Origin: Nothopassalora personata
Lineage: Eukaryota; Ascomycota; Dothideomycetes; Mycosphaerellales; Mycosphaerellaceae
Reading direction: 5' to 3'
Assembly (NCBI GenBank): GCA_033816765.1
Contig: CM066287.1
Span: forward strand, 3,410,001 to 3,474,000
DNA: 64,000 nt
Part shown: piece after piece, positions 11,303 to 20,705 of the stretch
Layout: every line of letters starts with the position of its first letter
Position numbering within the stretch: position 1 is the stretch's first letter
The notes under the pieces: model-generated
The model's input: the letters and a program-made list of their open reading frames with translations, nothing else
Databases searched by the model: none
What the model was told of the DNA's origin: nothing
Translations under genes and position numbers: made by a program

Positions 11303-12043
11303 ATGTCCGCGAAACAGGAGGAACAGAGCCAGAGCGCATCTGTCGAAGGTGAGGGCAACCTGAGCCTCGGTGCCAATGCTTCCGGCAGCGCCCAAGCAAG
11401 TCAGAAATCGTCGAAGCGAACGCCAAAGAAGCTCGGCCAGAAGAACCAACAGCAGCAGCCAACTCCAGATCAAACCGACGAGGCCGATGCTGAAGGAGGC
11501 GCAGAGGCAGATGCACAAGCAAACGGAAGTGCTGATGTAGAAGCCGAAGCTGACGGCGAACAAGAAGCTCAGCAGGAACAGTCCCAGCAACCCCGCCAAC
11601 AATCTCGTCGACGACAAAGCCGGGGCCGCGGACGCAAAGGCGGTCAGGAGAGCGATGCTGAATCAGTGGCTCGGAGTGATCAGAGTGCCCAAGGTGGTCG
11701 CAGACAACGCCAGCGCAAGAACAAGCAGCAAACCCAGACCAAGGATTCACAGGGTGGCCCTCTCGACGACATTACTGAGCAGCTTCCCGGAGGCGAACTT
11801 GTGAATCAAGCTGGCGACCTGGTCCAAGGAACTGCTGGAAACGCTGTCAACTCCGTTGGCGATACCGCCGGTAAAGCTCTGGGCGGTCTGACTGGCGGCG
11901 GACAGAAAGGTCAACAACAGGGTGGTGGTGAAGAGGAAGGCGGAGGCGAGCAACTCCGACTGAGACTTGAGTTGAACCTCGACATTGAGATTCAATTGAA
12001 GGCTAAAATTCATGGTGATCTGACACTGGGTCTCCTTAATTAG
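11303..12043 (+). CDS. Gln/Gly-rich protein with conserved C-terminal module
   Basis: A single exon encodes 246 residues. Residues 1-215 are low complexity: acidic Ala/Asp/Glu-rich (EADAEGGAEADAQANG), Gln-rich, then an Arg/Gly/Gln stretch (RRRQSRGRGRKGGQ) that could bind nucleic acid, then a Gly-rich spacer with weak amphipathic repeats (VNQAGDLVQGTAGNAVNSVG). The last 31 residues form a regular alternating hydrophobic tail containing NLDIEIQLKAKIHGDLTL. The neighbouring gene starting at 13019 ends in nearly the same tail. The start is the first in-frame ATG with a sensible leader, and codon use looks normal. I do not know a named domain for the tail. The disordered body and defined tail suggest a scaffold or targeting role, which is inference only. 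Confidence 0.8.
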   Translation: MSAKQEEQSQSASVEGEGNLSLGANASGSAQASQKSSKRTPKKLGQKNQQQQPTPDQTDEADAEGGAEADAQANGSADVEAEADGEQEAQQEQSQQPRQQSRRRQSRGRGRKGGQESDAESVARSDQSAQGGRRQRQRKNKQQTQTKDSQGGPLDDITEQLPGGELVNQAGDLVQGTAGNAVNSVGDTAGKALGGLTGGGQKGQQQGGGEEEGGGEQLRLRLELNLDIEIQLKAKIHGDLTLGLLN

Positions 12044-13018
12044 TGGCTGGCTTTGGGAAAGCGCGTGGTTGGAGAACATGTATTATCTTGGTTTCTGGTT
12101 GTGGTGTGAAGGCGAACTGAATTGATAAGTGGTCACTGTAGTGGCGTAGGCACCTTTGTTCAATAAACTGTACGGTAAATAACCGGAAAGAATTGCAAAC
12201 ATATTTTCATCATTCTCGCAGTGTACCAGTTCACTATTCGATGTGGCCGTTCTCCTATGCTCTGGAGCAGGTCTGAATGAACTGCGTTCAAGCGGGCAAG
12301 TATGGCCGAGCATGGGCCAGAGCCACTGCCATGATGGCCACGTCGGCAACGTCCCTGGGCCAAAGTCTGCTTTGCTTGTCCCTTCACGTCATAACCAGCA
12401 TTAATTTTCTGGCAGCTTCTTGCCACCAACATTTACATGTATTGGTTCCGGAATGACGAGCTCCCTCCCTGGGAATCCGGAACACGAAGAGTTTGGAAAC
12501 ACGGCTTTGCATCTGCATGCCAACTTCTGCGCCTCATCAGCTGAAGTCACTCGAGCCGCCGCTATGGGCATTGACGCGCAATCTGCCGCAGAAGCCATCG
12601 AACCTTGAGCCAAATGCCACACTACACACACCCCTGCAACGTGCGGGTCTCGTGGAGCGGACCCCACAAGGCGGATGCGCTAGTGCTTGCATGAAGCTAA
12701 ACGTCACACTGTGGCTGAACAGACATGGATGAGCTGCAAGCAAGATGGACCGGAGTTACGCGATCGTTTGTCAAACAGGTTTCGCTTCCGGGCACATGTC
12801 AGTGAGCACGGCCTTCTCTCTCCTCTCGTGGACTGGCCCTTGATTTGCCTTTGCTTCAGATCGGAAGACCGGACGACTCTGTACTGTATACAGCTCAGCA
12901 CTGCATCACAAAGGCATCGTCGACATCCATTACTCTCCTGCTGAACATCCAGAGCATCAGGCCGACAAAAGCATAAATCCACCCCAACAACTCCGACATA
13001 GGGAACCCAGGCAAGAAG
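12044..13018. other. Intergenic between the two tail-sharing genes
   Basis: 975 bp with no supported gene. Short ORFs on both strands have no recognisable protein character. It contains the 3' flank of the first and the promoter of the second tail-sharing gene. Confidence 0.55.
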
Positions 13019-13625
13019 ATGCCGTTCGACGAGAAGGACCGAAAGAAGTGGATAGAAGAGCCCCGGCTGGAGCACTTGTCCGAGGAGACACTCAAGAACC
13101 CGCCCAAGCAGCGGACCGTCCAGCAACAGGAGAAGCAGGACAAGCTGATCCAAAAAGAACGACGAGAGCAAGGCCTCGACAGTGCCCGATCACGCTCTTC
13201 CTCGCGGCGAGAACGGAGGAAACGCATCAAGCAGGCCATGGAAGACGGCACCTACATGAAGACTGCGTCTCTGGAGGCGTTGGAGGAGGCGGATGCGAAC
13301 CACGACCTGGCGGCGATGCGACCCTTCGAGCGTATCGGACCGGACAGCACCTCCATGGATGGACCCGTGACGTTCGCGAGAGCGAAGCGAGGAGAGATCC
13401 CGATTCGAGGATCGAATCCCAACCAGCCATATTATCTCCCACCCGAACAGCAGGAACGCGTGAGTTGCTCTGGTAGAATGTGGTCGAGAGGAATCAATGC
13501 TGAACCAGTGTCAGAGCGCACTCAACGATTCTGATGGTCTGAAACTCAGCCTCGAAGCGAACCTCGACATTGAAATCGAGCTGAAGGCCAGCATTCGTGG
13601 TGATCTGACACTATCACTGTTGTGA
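13019..13625 (+). CDS. Small basic protein with the same C-terminal module
   Basis: Two exons, 13019..13459 and 13515..13625, with a 55-nt intron (donor GTGAGT, acceptor gtgtcag), encode 183 residues. The first 147 residues are charged and mostly helical (MPFDEKDRKKWIEEPRLEHL, then an Arg/Ser block RSRSSSRRERRKRIKQ). Exon 2 encodes only the tail, with NLDIEIELKASIRGDLTL followed by SLL and the stop. It aligns residue by residue with the tail of the gene ending at 12043, and the DNA is also strongly similar there. If the intron were retained, the protein would end 24 residues after the splice junction without the tail. An acceptor at 13508 also keeps the frame and would add two residues. The family is unrecognised. 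Confidence 0.72.
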
Positions 13626-13941
13626 GTTCACCTTTCCCTTACCTCTACACCGCTGCACATTTCACTTTCAGACCGTCATCTCTATATCATTGAGACATAA
13701 AGTAACAGTGTGATTAGTGCATAAATGACGGCGCTGACCACCGTTCGGCAGCGAATAAACCATCATGTTACCGGCGTTCAGGCCGATTTCAAAGAGCGCT
13801 GGATGTGCGCCCGTATTAGCAGATCAATTTGGCAGAAGCAAATGCGTCGGGGTATCTCACGGCGTCCTGTTTTACAACCTCTGTATTTTGTTCTACAATG
13901 TTCCAGCATCCTGCGAGGATTGACCTGCATCCGCATTTTCA
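13626..13941. other. Convergent 3' flanks
   Basis: 316 bp between the stops of two convergent genes. No gene or repeat seen. Confidence 0.5.
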
Positions 13942-16900
13942 TCAACCAGATTTGAAGACGACTCTTCTGGTATTACCTGCCTTTCCGAGTTCGTTAAAGT
14001 GCTTCTCTCGCTCTTCTTTCGATTTCTCTGCACTAGCTTTCTTCGCTCTTTCGATCATGCCTTCCACCCACTTGGCTTTGTGGTCGGGCAAGCCAGCTAT
14101 CCTACCACTAGACACGCCAGCAAGGCCAACAGCTTCTCCCGTACTCTGCCTACTAGTCGGACGAGACACGTTTGCAGTCGAAGGCCGTGAGCTGCCAGTA
14201 GAAGTTGATTTTGGTGTTGAGTTCTGCGTCGATAGTCCGGGAGTCTGACGTCCTCCTTCGTGTACAGGCGTACTACGCCCGTTTGAACTGAACGTGGGTT
14301 GCGAGTACGAGGGCCAGTCGTGGTCGCTGTCCTTGCTGGACGGTCGAGGCGTTGCGTTCGCCGGTGTTAGAGGTGTTGATAGTGTATTTGCTCTGCCAGT
14401 ATCCGCAGGGCCACTAACCTTGCGCGCAAGCGGAGTACTTGACATGGTCTGTACCTCCAGACTTCCTTCAGAGACAGTGCGCGAGCCATGATGCTCCGCA
14501 TATTGTCTGAGATAGTCCGCAAGATCGGCCCACCCACCTCCGACACGAACCATCACACGTTCGCCTTCGCCCACGAGGCGTACAAACAGCTTGATGGGGT
14601 CTTCGCGTCCGGCTTGCGTCAGATGATATAACTTGACCTCTGGATCATTGGCAGAATTTTGTTTCCTTGGCGATGCTTCCGCAGGCGCTATCATTATCGC
14701 ATCTTGTTTGGGCGGTGCACGCATATTCCTGGGCCGAGGGCCGTATGCACCACGAGCGTTTGATGCTGGTGTCACCGCACCTGGCCTCGACTTGAACTTG
14801 ATCTGCGCTGGCAGTCTCTCGAGCACTTCCGAAACGTGACGATCGAAAGAGTCCTCCGAAGCCTCAGGTGAGGGCCCTCTCTGAGGAGGCGAGCTGGCAG
14901 GGCTCTGCAATGGGTCCTGGTTCTCATCTTGTAATACGATGTTATCACGACGCTTTCGAACGATGGCATTCAGAGGCGCTGATGACGATTCAGGATTGTG
15001 GAATCTCGGTAAGCTTTGCGCATTCTCAGATCCCAGAGTGTCTGCCTCTTCCACGTGCCGGGAGCTGGCTGACTGCAACGATGGACCTGCAAGGCCTGGG
15101 TGTGCAGTTGGAGGATAGGGGAATGAAACCATCCCCTTATAGCTCATTGCACTCTTCGTGAAATGATTCATTTCTTCGGTTCCAGCCGCATCAGTAGGCG
15201 TTCTGGATCGAGGTGGCGTCTCAGGCGGCGTGACTTTGGGCGTCATACTGTTCTGCCTTGAAAGCCGCTGAACGTCAATAGTCTTCAACTCGGATCGTGG
15301 AAATGCCTCGATTGATGCCACGGAAGCTCGTTTGGTGGCATTGATCTTGTGGGACTGAAGTATGGGATACGGAAGTTCTGCGGGTCGAACTGGAGAAGGG
15401 TCGCTCAAAATGTTCGATGCGAAATGCAACTCGCCTGAATCTGGCGCTGTGCTTGCCGGTGCCTTTCCCTTAGATTCCTTCGCCACGCGCTTATTGCTTG
15501 TGTGAGAGTAATTTGATGTATCGTTTGGGTTTTTGACCGACACCATGTCAAGGTAGCTGAGGGTATCGCCGGGCTGAGCCAACGGTCTATGAGCAGCTCG
15601 TGGCAACGATGCTGTACGTCGACGGTTGATAACCCACGGACTAGGCGACGGTCGTTGCGGTACTTGTGCAGTGCTTGGCCGCTCTGTGTTGCCAGCGGGC
15701 AGGCTTTGCACAAACATACGGTCAAAAGCATCCGTCTGTAGAGCCATGACAGGGCTGTAGATTTCGGATTCAGACATCGAAGTGTTTGTCGTCATCATTG
15801 GAACGCTGCGTGAGCGCTGGGCAGGACCAAGGCTGTTGATGGGACTCTCGATAGGCGATCTAAGCGGCCAGTTCTCTGGGAACGCTGACCGTTCAACGGC
15901 TTCGCCAGGCATAGACAGTCCTGTGGGTTGATGGGTGGCCAGGGTTGGCTGCGTCTCTTGGCTTACCTGTCCTTGATCGTGTGCTCCTTGACCACGCTGC
16001 GCAGAATATGCAGATGGCCTACTTAGTGGCTGGAAGTGGCTGTTCTGCGTGGACGCATACGTGCCCAGCAGTCCATTGAGTTCCGAGAAGCTCTGCATAA
16101 TCCTAGGAGAAGTGAGTGAAGGCGATGCAGTGCTGGGGGCGTTGTCTATGCTGCCTCTGGATACGCTGGGCGATGTTGAAGGCAGCCGATTGCGCTCGCC
16201 TGAGGCGGACCTGTCTTTCAAGCTGCCTGGAGCACTAAGCTTGCCACTGGAAGTCGTCTTTGGCTGAGCGTGCTCGGGGCTTCGATCCTTTCTGAACAAC
16301 CGAGTGAACGCATTACTAGCGTGTTCAAATGGTCGCACAGGAGTTTTGGTAGGTTTCAAGGAATTTATGCGCTCAATGTCATCGAGGAACGCAGCTCTCC
16401 TCTTGGCGAGTTGTCCGACGACGCTTTCAGCCGCTTCGGAGGTAGAGCCTTGAGTACGACCTCGAAGGTATTCATCTGCACCCGGTTCCGACAGCGGATG
16501 TGAAGTGAGTCCGCCTGGAGGTACTTCTGGCGGCACAGCTCCGACTGGGATCGTTGATGCAGTGGCGAACTCCGCGGATGCTTCTGGGGTTGATGTTTCA
16601 AGTGCCGCGTCCGTAGATGTACGCTTGGTGTGGTCCAGGTTGTTCTCGTCGTCGTAAGAAGTGCCATTTGCTCGACTTGGAGAGCCCTGTGAATTGACAT
16701 CTCGGGCTGAGCATACAGTGGCCCGCCACTCTATCTGCAGCACCTTTTGTTCTGCTTGAACCACCCAATCTCCGTACGCGGATTCCAGAAGCTCGAAATC
16801 ATCGATCCAGCGTTCAGGGACTGTGTCGTCTCTGCCTTCCAAACGGTCGAGGAAGCGGTCGAGCCTCCTGCCTAGACTGGTTACCTGGTTCTCGATTACA

Positions 16901-17811
16901 GATTTCATTTCCAGCATGACTTGCCTGTTGAAATGCGCATGCGCGTGTTGGGGTTCCTGTGATGACGCGGACGAGACGGCAATCGCTGCCCAACCATGGT
17001 CCAGATCTGTACGAGCTCGCTTCAAATCTAGTAGGAAGTTCGGCGTCTGCCGTAGTATCGTAAGTCGTGTGCTCCAAATGTCGAGGAGCCTGTTTAGACG
17101 AGATAGGTAAGGTAGTGCCTGGAGGATGGTAGCCGTGACTAGGGCTGTGAAGTCATCCAAATGCTTAACTTCTGTCGTTGACTCAATCGGAGCGATGCTG
17201 TCGTCTCTTGAAGATGGTCTGGAATCCACCCGACAATGCGATGCAAGAACATAATCCTTCAATTCTTCAACGTCGATGCGATCGAGAGCCTGCCCGATTT
17301 CATCCGCTCTTCTCTCATGTGCCTGTACGGTGGAGGCTGGCAAGCTGCCCCAGTACTCTTCCTCGTCGTCCCCCACAAGGACAGTCGCGATTGTGTCGTT
17401 GGAGACGACGCTGTTGAAAGTCATGGTCGACGTTCGTAGCTTCTTCCGCGCAGGCTCCGGCACATCGAAAGTGTCGGGCCAATTCCACGACTGCAGCTCC
17501 CTCATCCACGTTCTGAGGTCGAGACATGTTTGCGCTGCCTGCGCGCCCAATGCTCGTTCCGAGGCGGACGATGTTTGGATGCCCTTGGCAAGCAGATCTG
17601 CCTTGTCCGCGGCGGTGGTAGAGGAGCTCTCACGTGGATTGGCGACAAAGGCGCGCAGGGTGGTCGTCGGAGAAAGGTCTCGCAGCAGCGGATCGATCAC
17701 GTCGCGAGCCTGCCGCCTTGTGGGCGATCGAGAGGCAGAGCGGGCATGGATGCGGCCGTTGGATGGCGATGGCAGGCGCGGCGGGTTGACGAAGGGATTA
17801 GCGAGCAACAT
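13942..17811 (-). CDS. GAR (Gas2-related) domain protein
   Basis: One uninterrupted exon encodes 1289 residues. The Gas2-related domain lies at about 1058-1110, with VKLYHLTQAG, PIKLFVRLVGEGERVMVRVG and GGWADLADYLRQYAEHHG; this fold binds microtubules in animal GAS2 and spectraplakins. The first 370 residues are largely helical (ELQSWNWPDTF; LNRLLDIWSTRLTILRQT; LEMKSVIENQVTSLGRRLDR), consistent with coiled-coil or spectrin-like segments. The middle 600 residues are Ser/Pro-rich and probably disordered. The C-terminus has a charged helix (KAKWVEGMIERAKKASAEKS) and ends RRVVFKSG. Long single-exon genes of this architecture occur across Pezizomycotina. A cytoskeletal linker role is inferred from the GAR domain; the partner is unknown. 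Confidence 0.85.
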   Translation of the reverse strand: MLLANPFVNPPRLPSPSNGRIHARSASRSPTRRQARDVIDPLLRDLSPTTTLRAFVANPRESSSTTAADKADLLAKGIQTSSASERALGAQAAQTCLDLRTWMRELQSWNWPDTFDVPEPARKKLRTSTMTFNSVVSNDTIATVLVGDDEEEYWGSLPASTVQAHERRADEIGQALDRIDVEELKDYVLASHCRVDSRPSSRDDSIAPIESTTEVKHLDDFTALVTATILQALPYLSRLNRLLDIWSTRLTILRQTPNFLLDLKRARTDLDHGWAAIAVSSASSQEPQHAHAHFNRQVMLEMKSVIENQVTSLGRRLDRFLDRLEGRDDTVPERWIDDFELLESAYGDWVVQAEQKVLQIEWRATVCSARDVNSQGSPSRANGTSYDDENNLDHTKRTSTDAALETSTPEASAEFATASTIPVGAVPPEVPPGGLTSHPLSEPGADEYLRGRTQGSTSEAAESVVGQLAKRRAAFLDDIERINSLKPTKTPVRPFEHASNAFTRLFRKDRSPEHAQPKTTSSGKLSAPGSLKDRSASGERNRLPSTSPSVSRGSIDNAPSTASPSLTSPRIMQSFSELNGLLGTYASTQNSHFQPLSRPSAYSAQRGQGAHDQGQVSQETQPTLATHQPTGLSMPGEAVERSAFPENWPLRSPIESPINSLGPAQRSRSVPMMTTNTSMSESEIYSPVMALQTDAFDRMFVQSLPAGNTERPSTAQVPQRPSPSPWVINRRRTASLPRAAHRPLAQPGDTLSYLDMVSVKNPNDTSNYSHTSNKRVAKESKGKAPASTAPDSGELHFASNILSDPSPVRPAELPYPILQSHKINATKRASVASIEAFPRSELKTIDVQRLSRQNSMTPKVTPPETPPRSRTPTDAAGTEEMNHFTKSAMSYKGMVSFPYPPTAHPGLAGPSLQSASSRHVEEADTLGSENAQSLPRFHNPESSSAPLNAIVRKRRDNIVLQDENQDPLQSPASSPPQRGPSPEASEDSFDRHVSEVLERLPAQIKFKSRPGAVTPASNARGAYGPRPRNMRAPPKQDAIMIAPAEASPRKQNSANDPEVKLYHLTQAGREDPIKLFVRLVGEGERVMVRVGGGWADLADYLRQYAEHHGSRTVSEGSLEVQTMSSTPLARKVSGPADTGRANTLSTPLTPANATPRPSSKDSDHDWPSYSQPTFSSNGRSTPVHEGGRQTPGLSTQNSTPKSTSTGSSRPSTANVSRPTSRQSTGEAVGLAGVSSGRIAGLPDHKAKWVEGMIERAKKASAEKSKEEREKHFNELGKAGNTRRVVFKSG

Positions 17812-18633
17812 GGCGCCGTGGTCGCAGCACCTGCTGCCCGTTGGCGGGTGAGAGTTGGAGGAGGAAAAGGTCTACATCGGACAGTCTCAACAGGAGCAGC
17901 AGTAGACTGTAGTAGCGGCGGGCCCATGAATTTGGTGAAACACGGAAGCTTCATGTGTTCATCGGCGCGGCGACACGATGATCCTGGTAGCGGTTGTCGG
18001 CCCCCAGTGGCTGCCCCAGCAAGCACGCGTGCGCGAAACTGTCATCAGTCTTGGTTGTGCCTAAGAATTGTTGTTGCGCGGTGAGCTCTAGAGCTATTCT
18101 ACTGTAGTGCTACACTAGCGCCTCTCCGCAATGCGCGATCGCTTTCAAGCATCTGATGAGCCAATGGCCCAAGACATTCACCATCCGGCGACATGGACAT
18201 GGGCGCCTTGAATGCAAGGGAGGGGTGGAGGAGGGTGCCATCTTTTATTATCAACATGACAACATCATGTGTGTAGTGAACGCCCGGAAACATGGCCAAG
18301 TTGTGGCCGCGTTTCGCCCCTGTCTAGCACCGTGGACACACTGCAGAGCTACTGTACCAGCCAAGCGGGCTTCCGGTCGCGTGCGGCATTGCGGCCACGA
18401 GCTTCTTGATGGTGCGCGTTTTGGTAGCATCTTGTTACACTGCCATGATCATGACGCGAGACGCCGTGGACCATCTCCGACAACCAGTGTGGTCACCTGC
18501 GACTAGAGTCGAATGATGGAGCTCCTGACTCACGCATGACAGTGGCTTACGATCTACATCACACAATGACATCGACCACCAACAGCAAACATTCGGCTGC
18601 CACTGTCTCTGATGCCACATGCTTTGCGATGTT
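17812..18633. other. Intergenic, GAR gene promoter and UreG 3' flank
   Basis: 822 bp without a supported gene. The left part is the promoter of the minus-strand GAR gene and the right part the 3' flank of ureG. Confidence 0.55.
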
Positions 18634-19538
18634 CTATGCCGACCCATTGGCAGCACCGCAACTCCGCCAGGCTGATAGAATCAGGTCGACAATATGATCC
18701 ACGCCCTTGCCATTCTTCACCTGAGCGAAAATCGTTGGTCCACCCTCTCTGCCCATGGCCATCAGCTCATGAACGACGCGATACACCTTTGTATCAACTT
18801 ACCTGATCTTTCTCGCGTCTCGCTCCATTACTCCCAGATCAGCTCCAATCATCTCCGCAAGATCCGTCTTATTGATGACCAACAAGTCACTTTGGGTTAT
18901 GCCGGGACCGCCCTTTCTGGGAATCTTGTCACCTCCACTGACATCAATGACATAGATGATAAGGTCCGCCAGCTCTCGCGAGTAGTTTGCGGCCAGGTTG
19001 TCCCCACCACTCTCGATCAACAGCATCTCAGTATTGAACTCTCGATGCAGATCTATCAGAGCAGCAAGATTTGCTGAGATATCTTCCCGCACGGCAGCGT
19101 GTGGACACCCTCCTGTTTCTATCGCTCGTATGCGGTCGGCTGGAAGGGCCTTGTGCTTGGTGAGAAACTCGCAGTCTTCGCGGGTGAAGATGTCGTTCGT
19201 CACGGCAGCGATGTTGTGCTTATCTCGAAGGGCAAGGCAAAGTGCCAGCATCAAAGCAGTCTTTCCAGAACCGACTGGTCTACAAACTCCGAGTCAACGA
19301 AAATCTACGCATCGAGGAGACCATCACAGGTAGTTTGACTACGGCATTCCTTCAAGGATAGCACATACCCGCCAATGCCTATCGTGAAAGCTCTTTCTTT
19401 CCAGTCACGACCTTCGATGATCGGCATCTCACGACCCAAGTATGAGCCTGGCCCATCCAGAATCTCGTGCGAATGTCCATGCTCGGCAGCGGCATGAGAG
19501 TGCGATTGTCCCTCGTGAGAATGTGTGTGCGAAGCCAT
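18634..19538 (-). CDS. ureG: Urease accessory protein UreG (nickel-insertion GTPase)
   Basis: Three exons on the minus strand, 19369..19538, 18803..19279 and 18634..18748, with introns of 89 and 54 nt, encode 253 residues. UreG hydrolyses GTP to drive nickel delivery into apo-urease with UreD and UreF. The N-terminus is His-rich ([20 protein letters not shown]), a likely metal-binding tail. The P-loop GPVGSGKT at 57-64 is created across the first splice junction. Further signatures are [28 protein letters not shown] with the metal-binding Cys-Pro-His, [12 protein letters not shown] and the guanine-specificity NKTDLA. Exon 3 completes the C-terminus with [17 protein letters not shown]. It is divergent from the rhomboid gene, with two transposon remnants in between. 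Urease itself is not in this window. Confidence 0.94.
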
Positions 19539-19725
19539 GGCTGTGTTGTATGTGTGCAAAGATCTCCATGCAACTGAGGATGCTGCTTCAAAGCTCGGCC
19601 TACCGATAAGAGCTTTGTGATATGACTACCCGTTATCACAAACCTGGACCCTCACTGCCCGGGACTCACAGCTGTCTTTGGATCCGGCCCGAGCCCGAGA
19701 ACCGGCACTCTGTCTGCTGGATCTA
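19539..19725. other. ureG upstream region
   Basis: 187 bp between the ureG start and the first transposon remnant; this must hold the core ureG promoter. No distinctive motif identified. Confidence 0.4.
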
Positions 19726-20281
19726 CAGTCGGACCTGTCTATAACAGTAGCTCGGTGTAGGTGTCGTTATATCGCTATAACCAGGTTATCGCTATGTCGA
19801 TAACCGAGGTGTTGTTATCTTGCCACCTTAGCACTGCTAGTGACTTAGCTAGTGCTTTTATTGGGGTTGCTGAATAAACGTATAGGACTTCGACAGTAAG
19901 GTAAATACGCACTGCTATTATATGCTAAAGTAACTAGTGATGCTGGACTACTGCAAGGATGATAGCTGCCTAGCTCGCATTATATGCTCGTGCTATTTGA
20001 ACATGTAAATAACCTAATAGTCTCTATTGTCCTATTGTTCTCCGAATAGTATTAACAACCGCACTGCATTTAGTACTGCTGCTATACTGCTCTACTGCCT
20101 CGGCAATGCTACTATAATAACGATAATTAGATAGATACACCCCTAGTTAGACGAGCCAATCGAACGATAATCGTTATACTGTATAACTGTTACAGCTACT
20201 GTATTTAGCTTGGATATTGAGATTGTATCGCTATAGCCAGGTTATCGTTATTCGGATAATCGCTACAACTAGGTTCGACTG
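19726..20281. mobile_element. Decayed pogo/Tigger-like terminal-inverted-repeat element (non-autonomous)
   Basis: The left end reads CAGTCGGACCT after TA (19724-19725), and the right end, read inward on the opposite strand, is CAGTCGAACCT before TA (20282-20283). Ten of the first 11 terminal bases match, and most further mismatches over about 30 bp are transitions. CAGTCGAACCT-type ends with TA duplication are typical of pogo/Tigger members of the Tc1/mariner superfamily. Subterminal quasi-palindromic motifs recur at both ends (TATCGCTATAACCAGG near 19770 and TATCGCTATAGCCAGG near 20227). The 556-bp interior is AT-rich and has no transposase ORF. Confidence 0.65.
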
Positions 20282-20283
20282 TA

Positions 20284-20557
20284 CAAGGTGGTGCAGAGTT
20301 CTTACAGCCCCTGCATCTCCACCTTCCCCTGTTGTGAAGGATGTTCGTATTCACCAGTTGGTATGGCCTCCATTGTTAGCTAGTAAGGACTACATCCGGC
20401 CCTTTTCAAAGTTAGTAAACAAGCGCCCGCGGGCCATTGTAGCGTGTGTGTAAGGTAGTTGATAAGATAGAAGGGTAGCACTATCTTTCTAAGATACGAT
20501 ATGGCCTGATTAAGTAAAGCGTAGATGCAGGGGTTGCAAGAATTTTGCACCACCCTG
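20284..20557. mobile_element. Small Tc1/mariner-type MITE with 37-bp inverted repeats
   Basis: The ends at 20284-20320 and 20521-20557 are inverted copies: 31 of 37 positions match, beginning CAAGGTGGTGCAG and CAGGGTGGTGCAA. Five of the six mismatches are G/A transitions, as expected after RIP. TA flanks both ends (20282-20283 and 20558-20559), the target duplication of Tc1/mariner elements. The 274-bp body has no ORF of note. The left TA is also the right TA of the preceding element, so one inserted at the edge of the other. The right end lies about 150 bp upstream of the rhomboid gene start. Confidence 0.75.
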
Positions 20558-20705
20558 TACATACTGTATCCTTGGCATCAATATTTCGTTCCTGTCACAC
20601 GAACATAGCGGAGCACTTACACATGAGCGAGATTTGCTGGCTAACATGTCAGCACGCGATCTCACATTCGCTTCAACCCGTTGCAAGCTGTGAGAGACGA
20701 TATAG

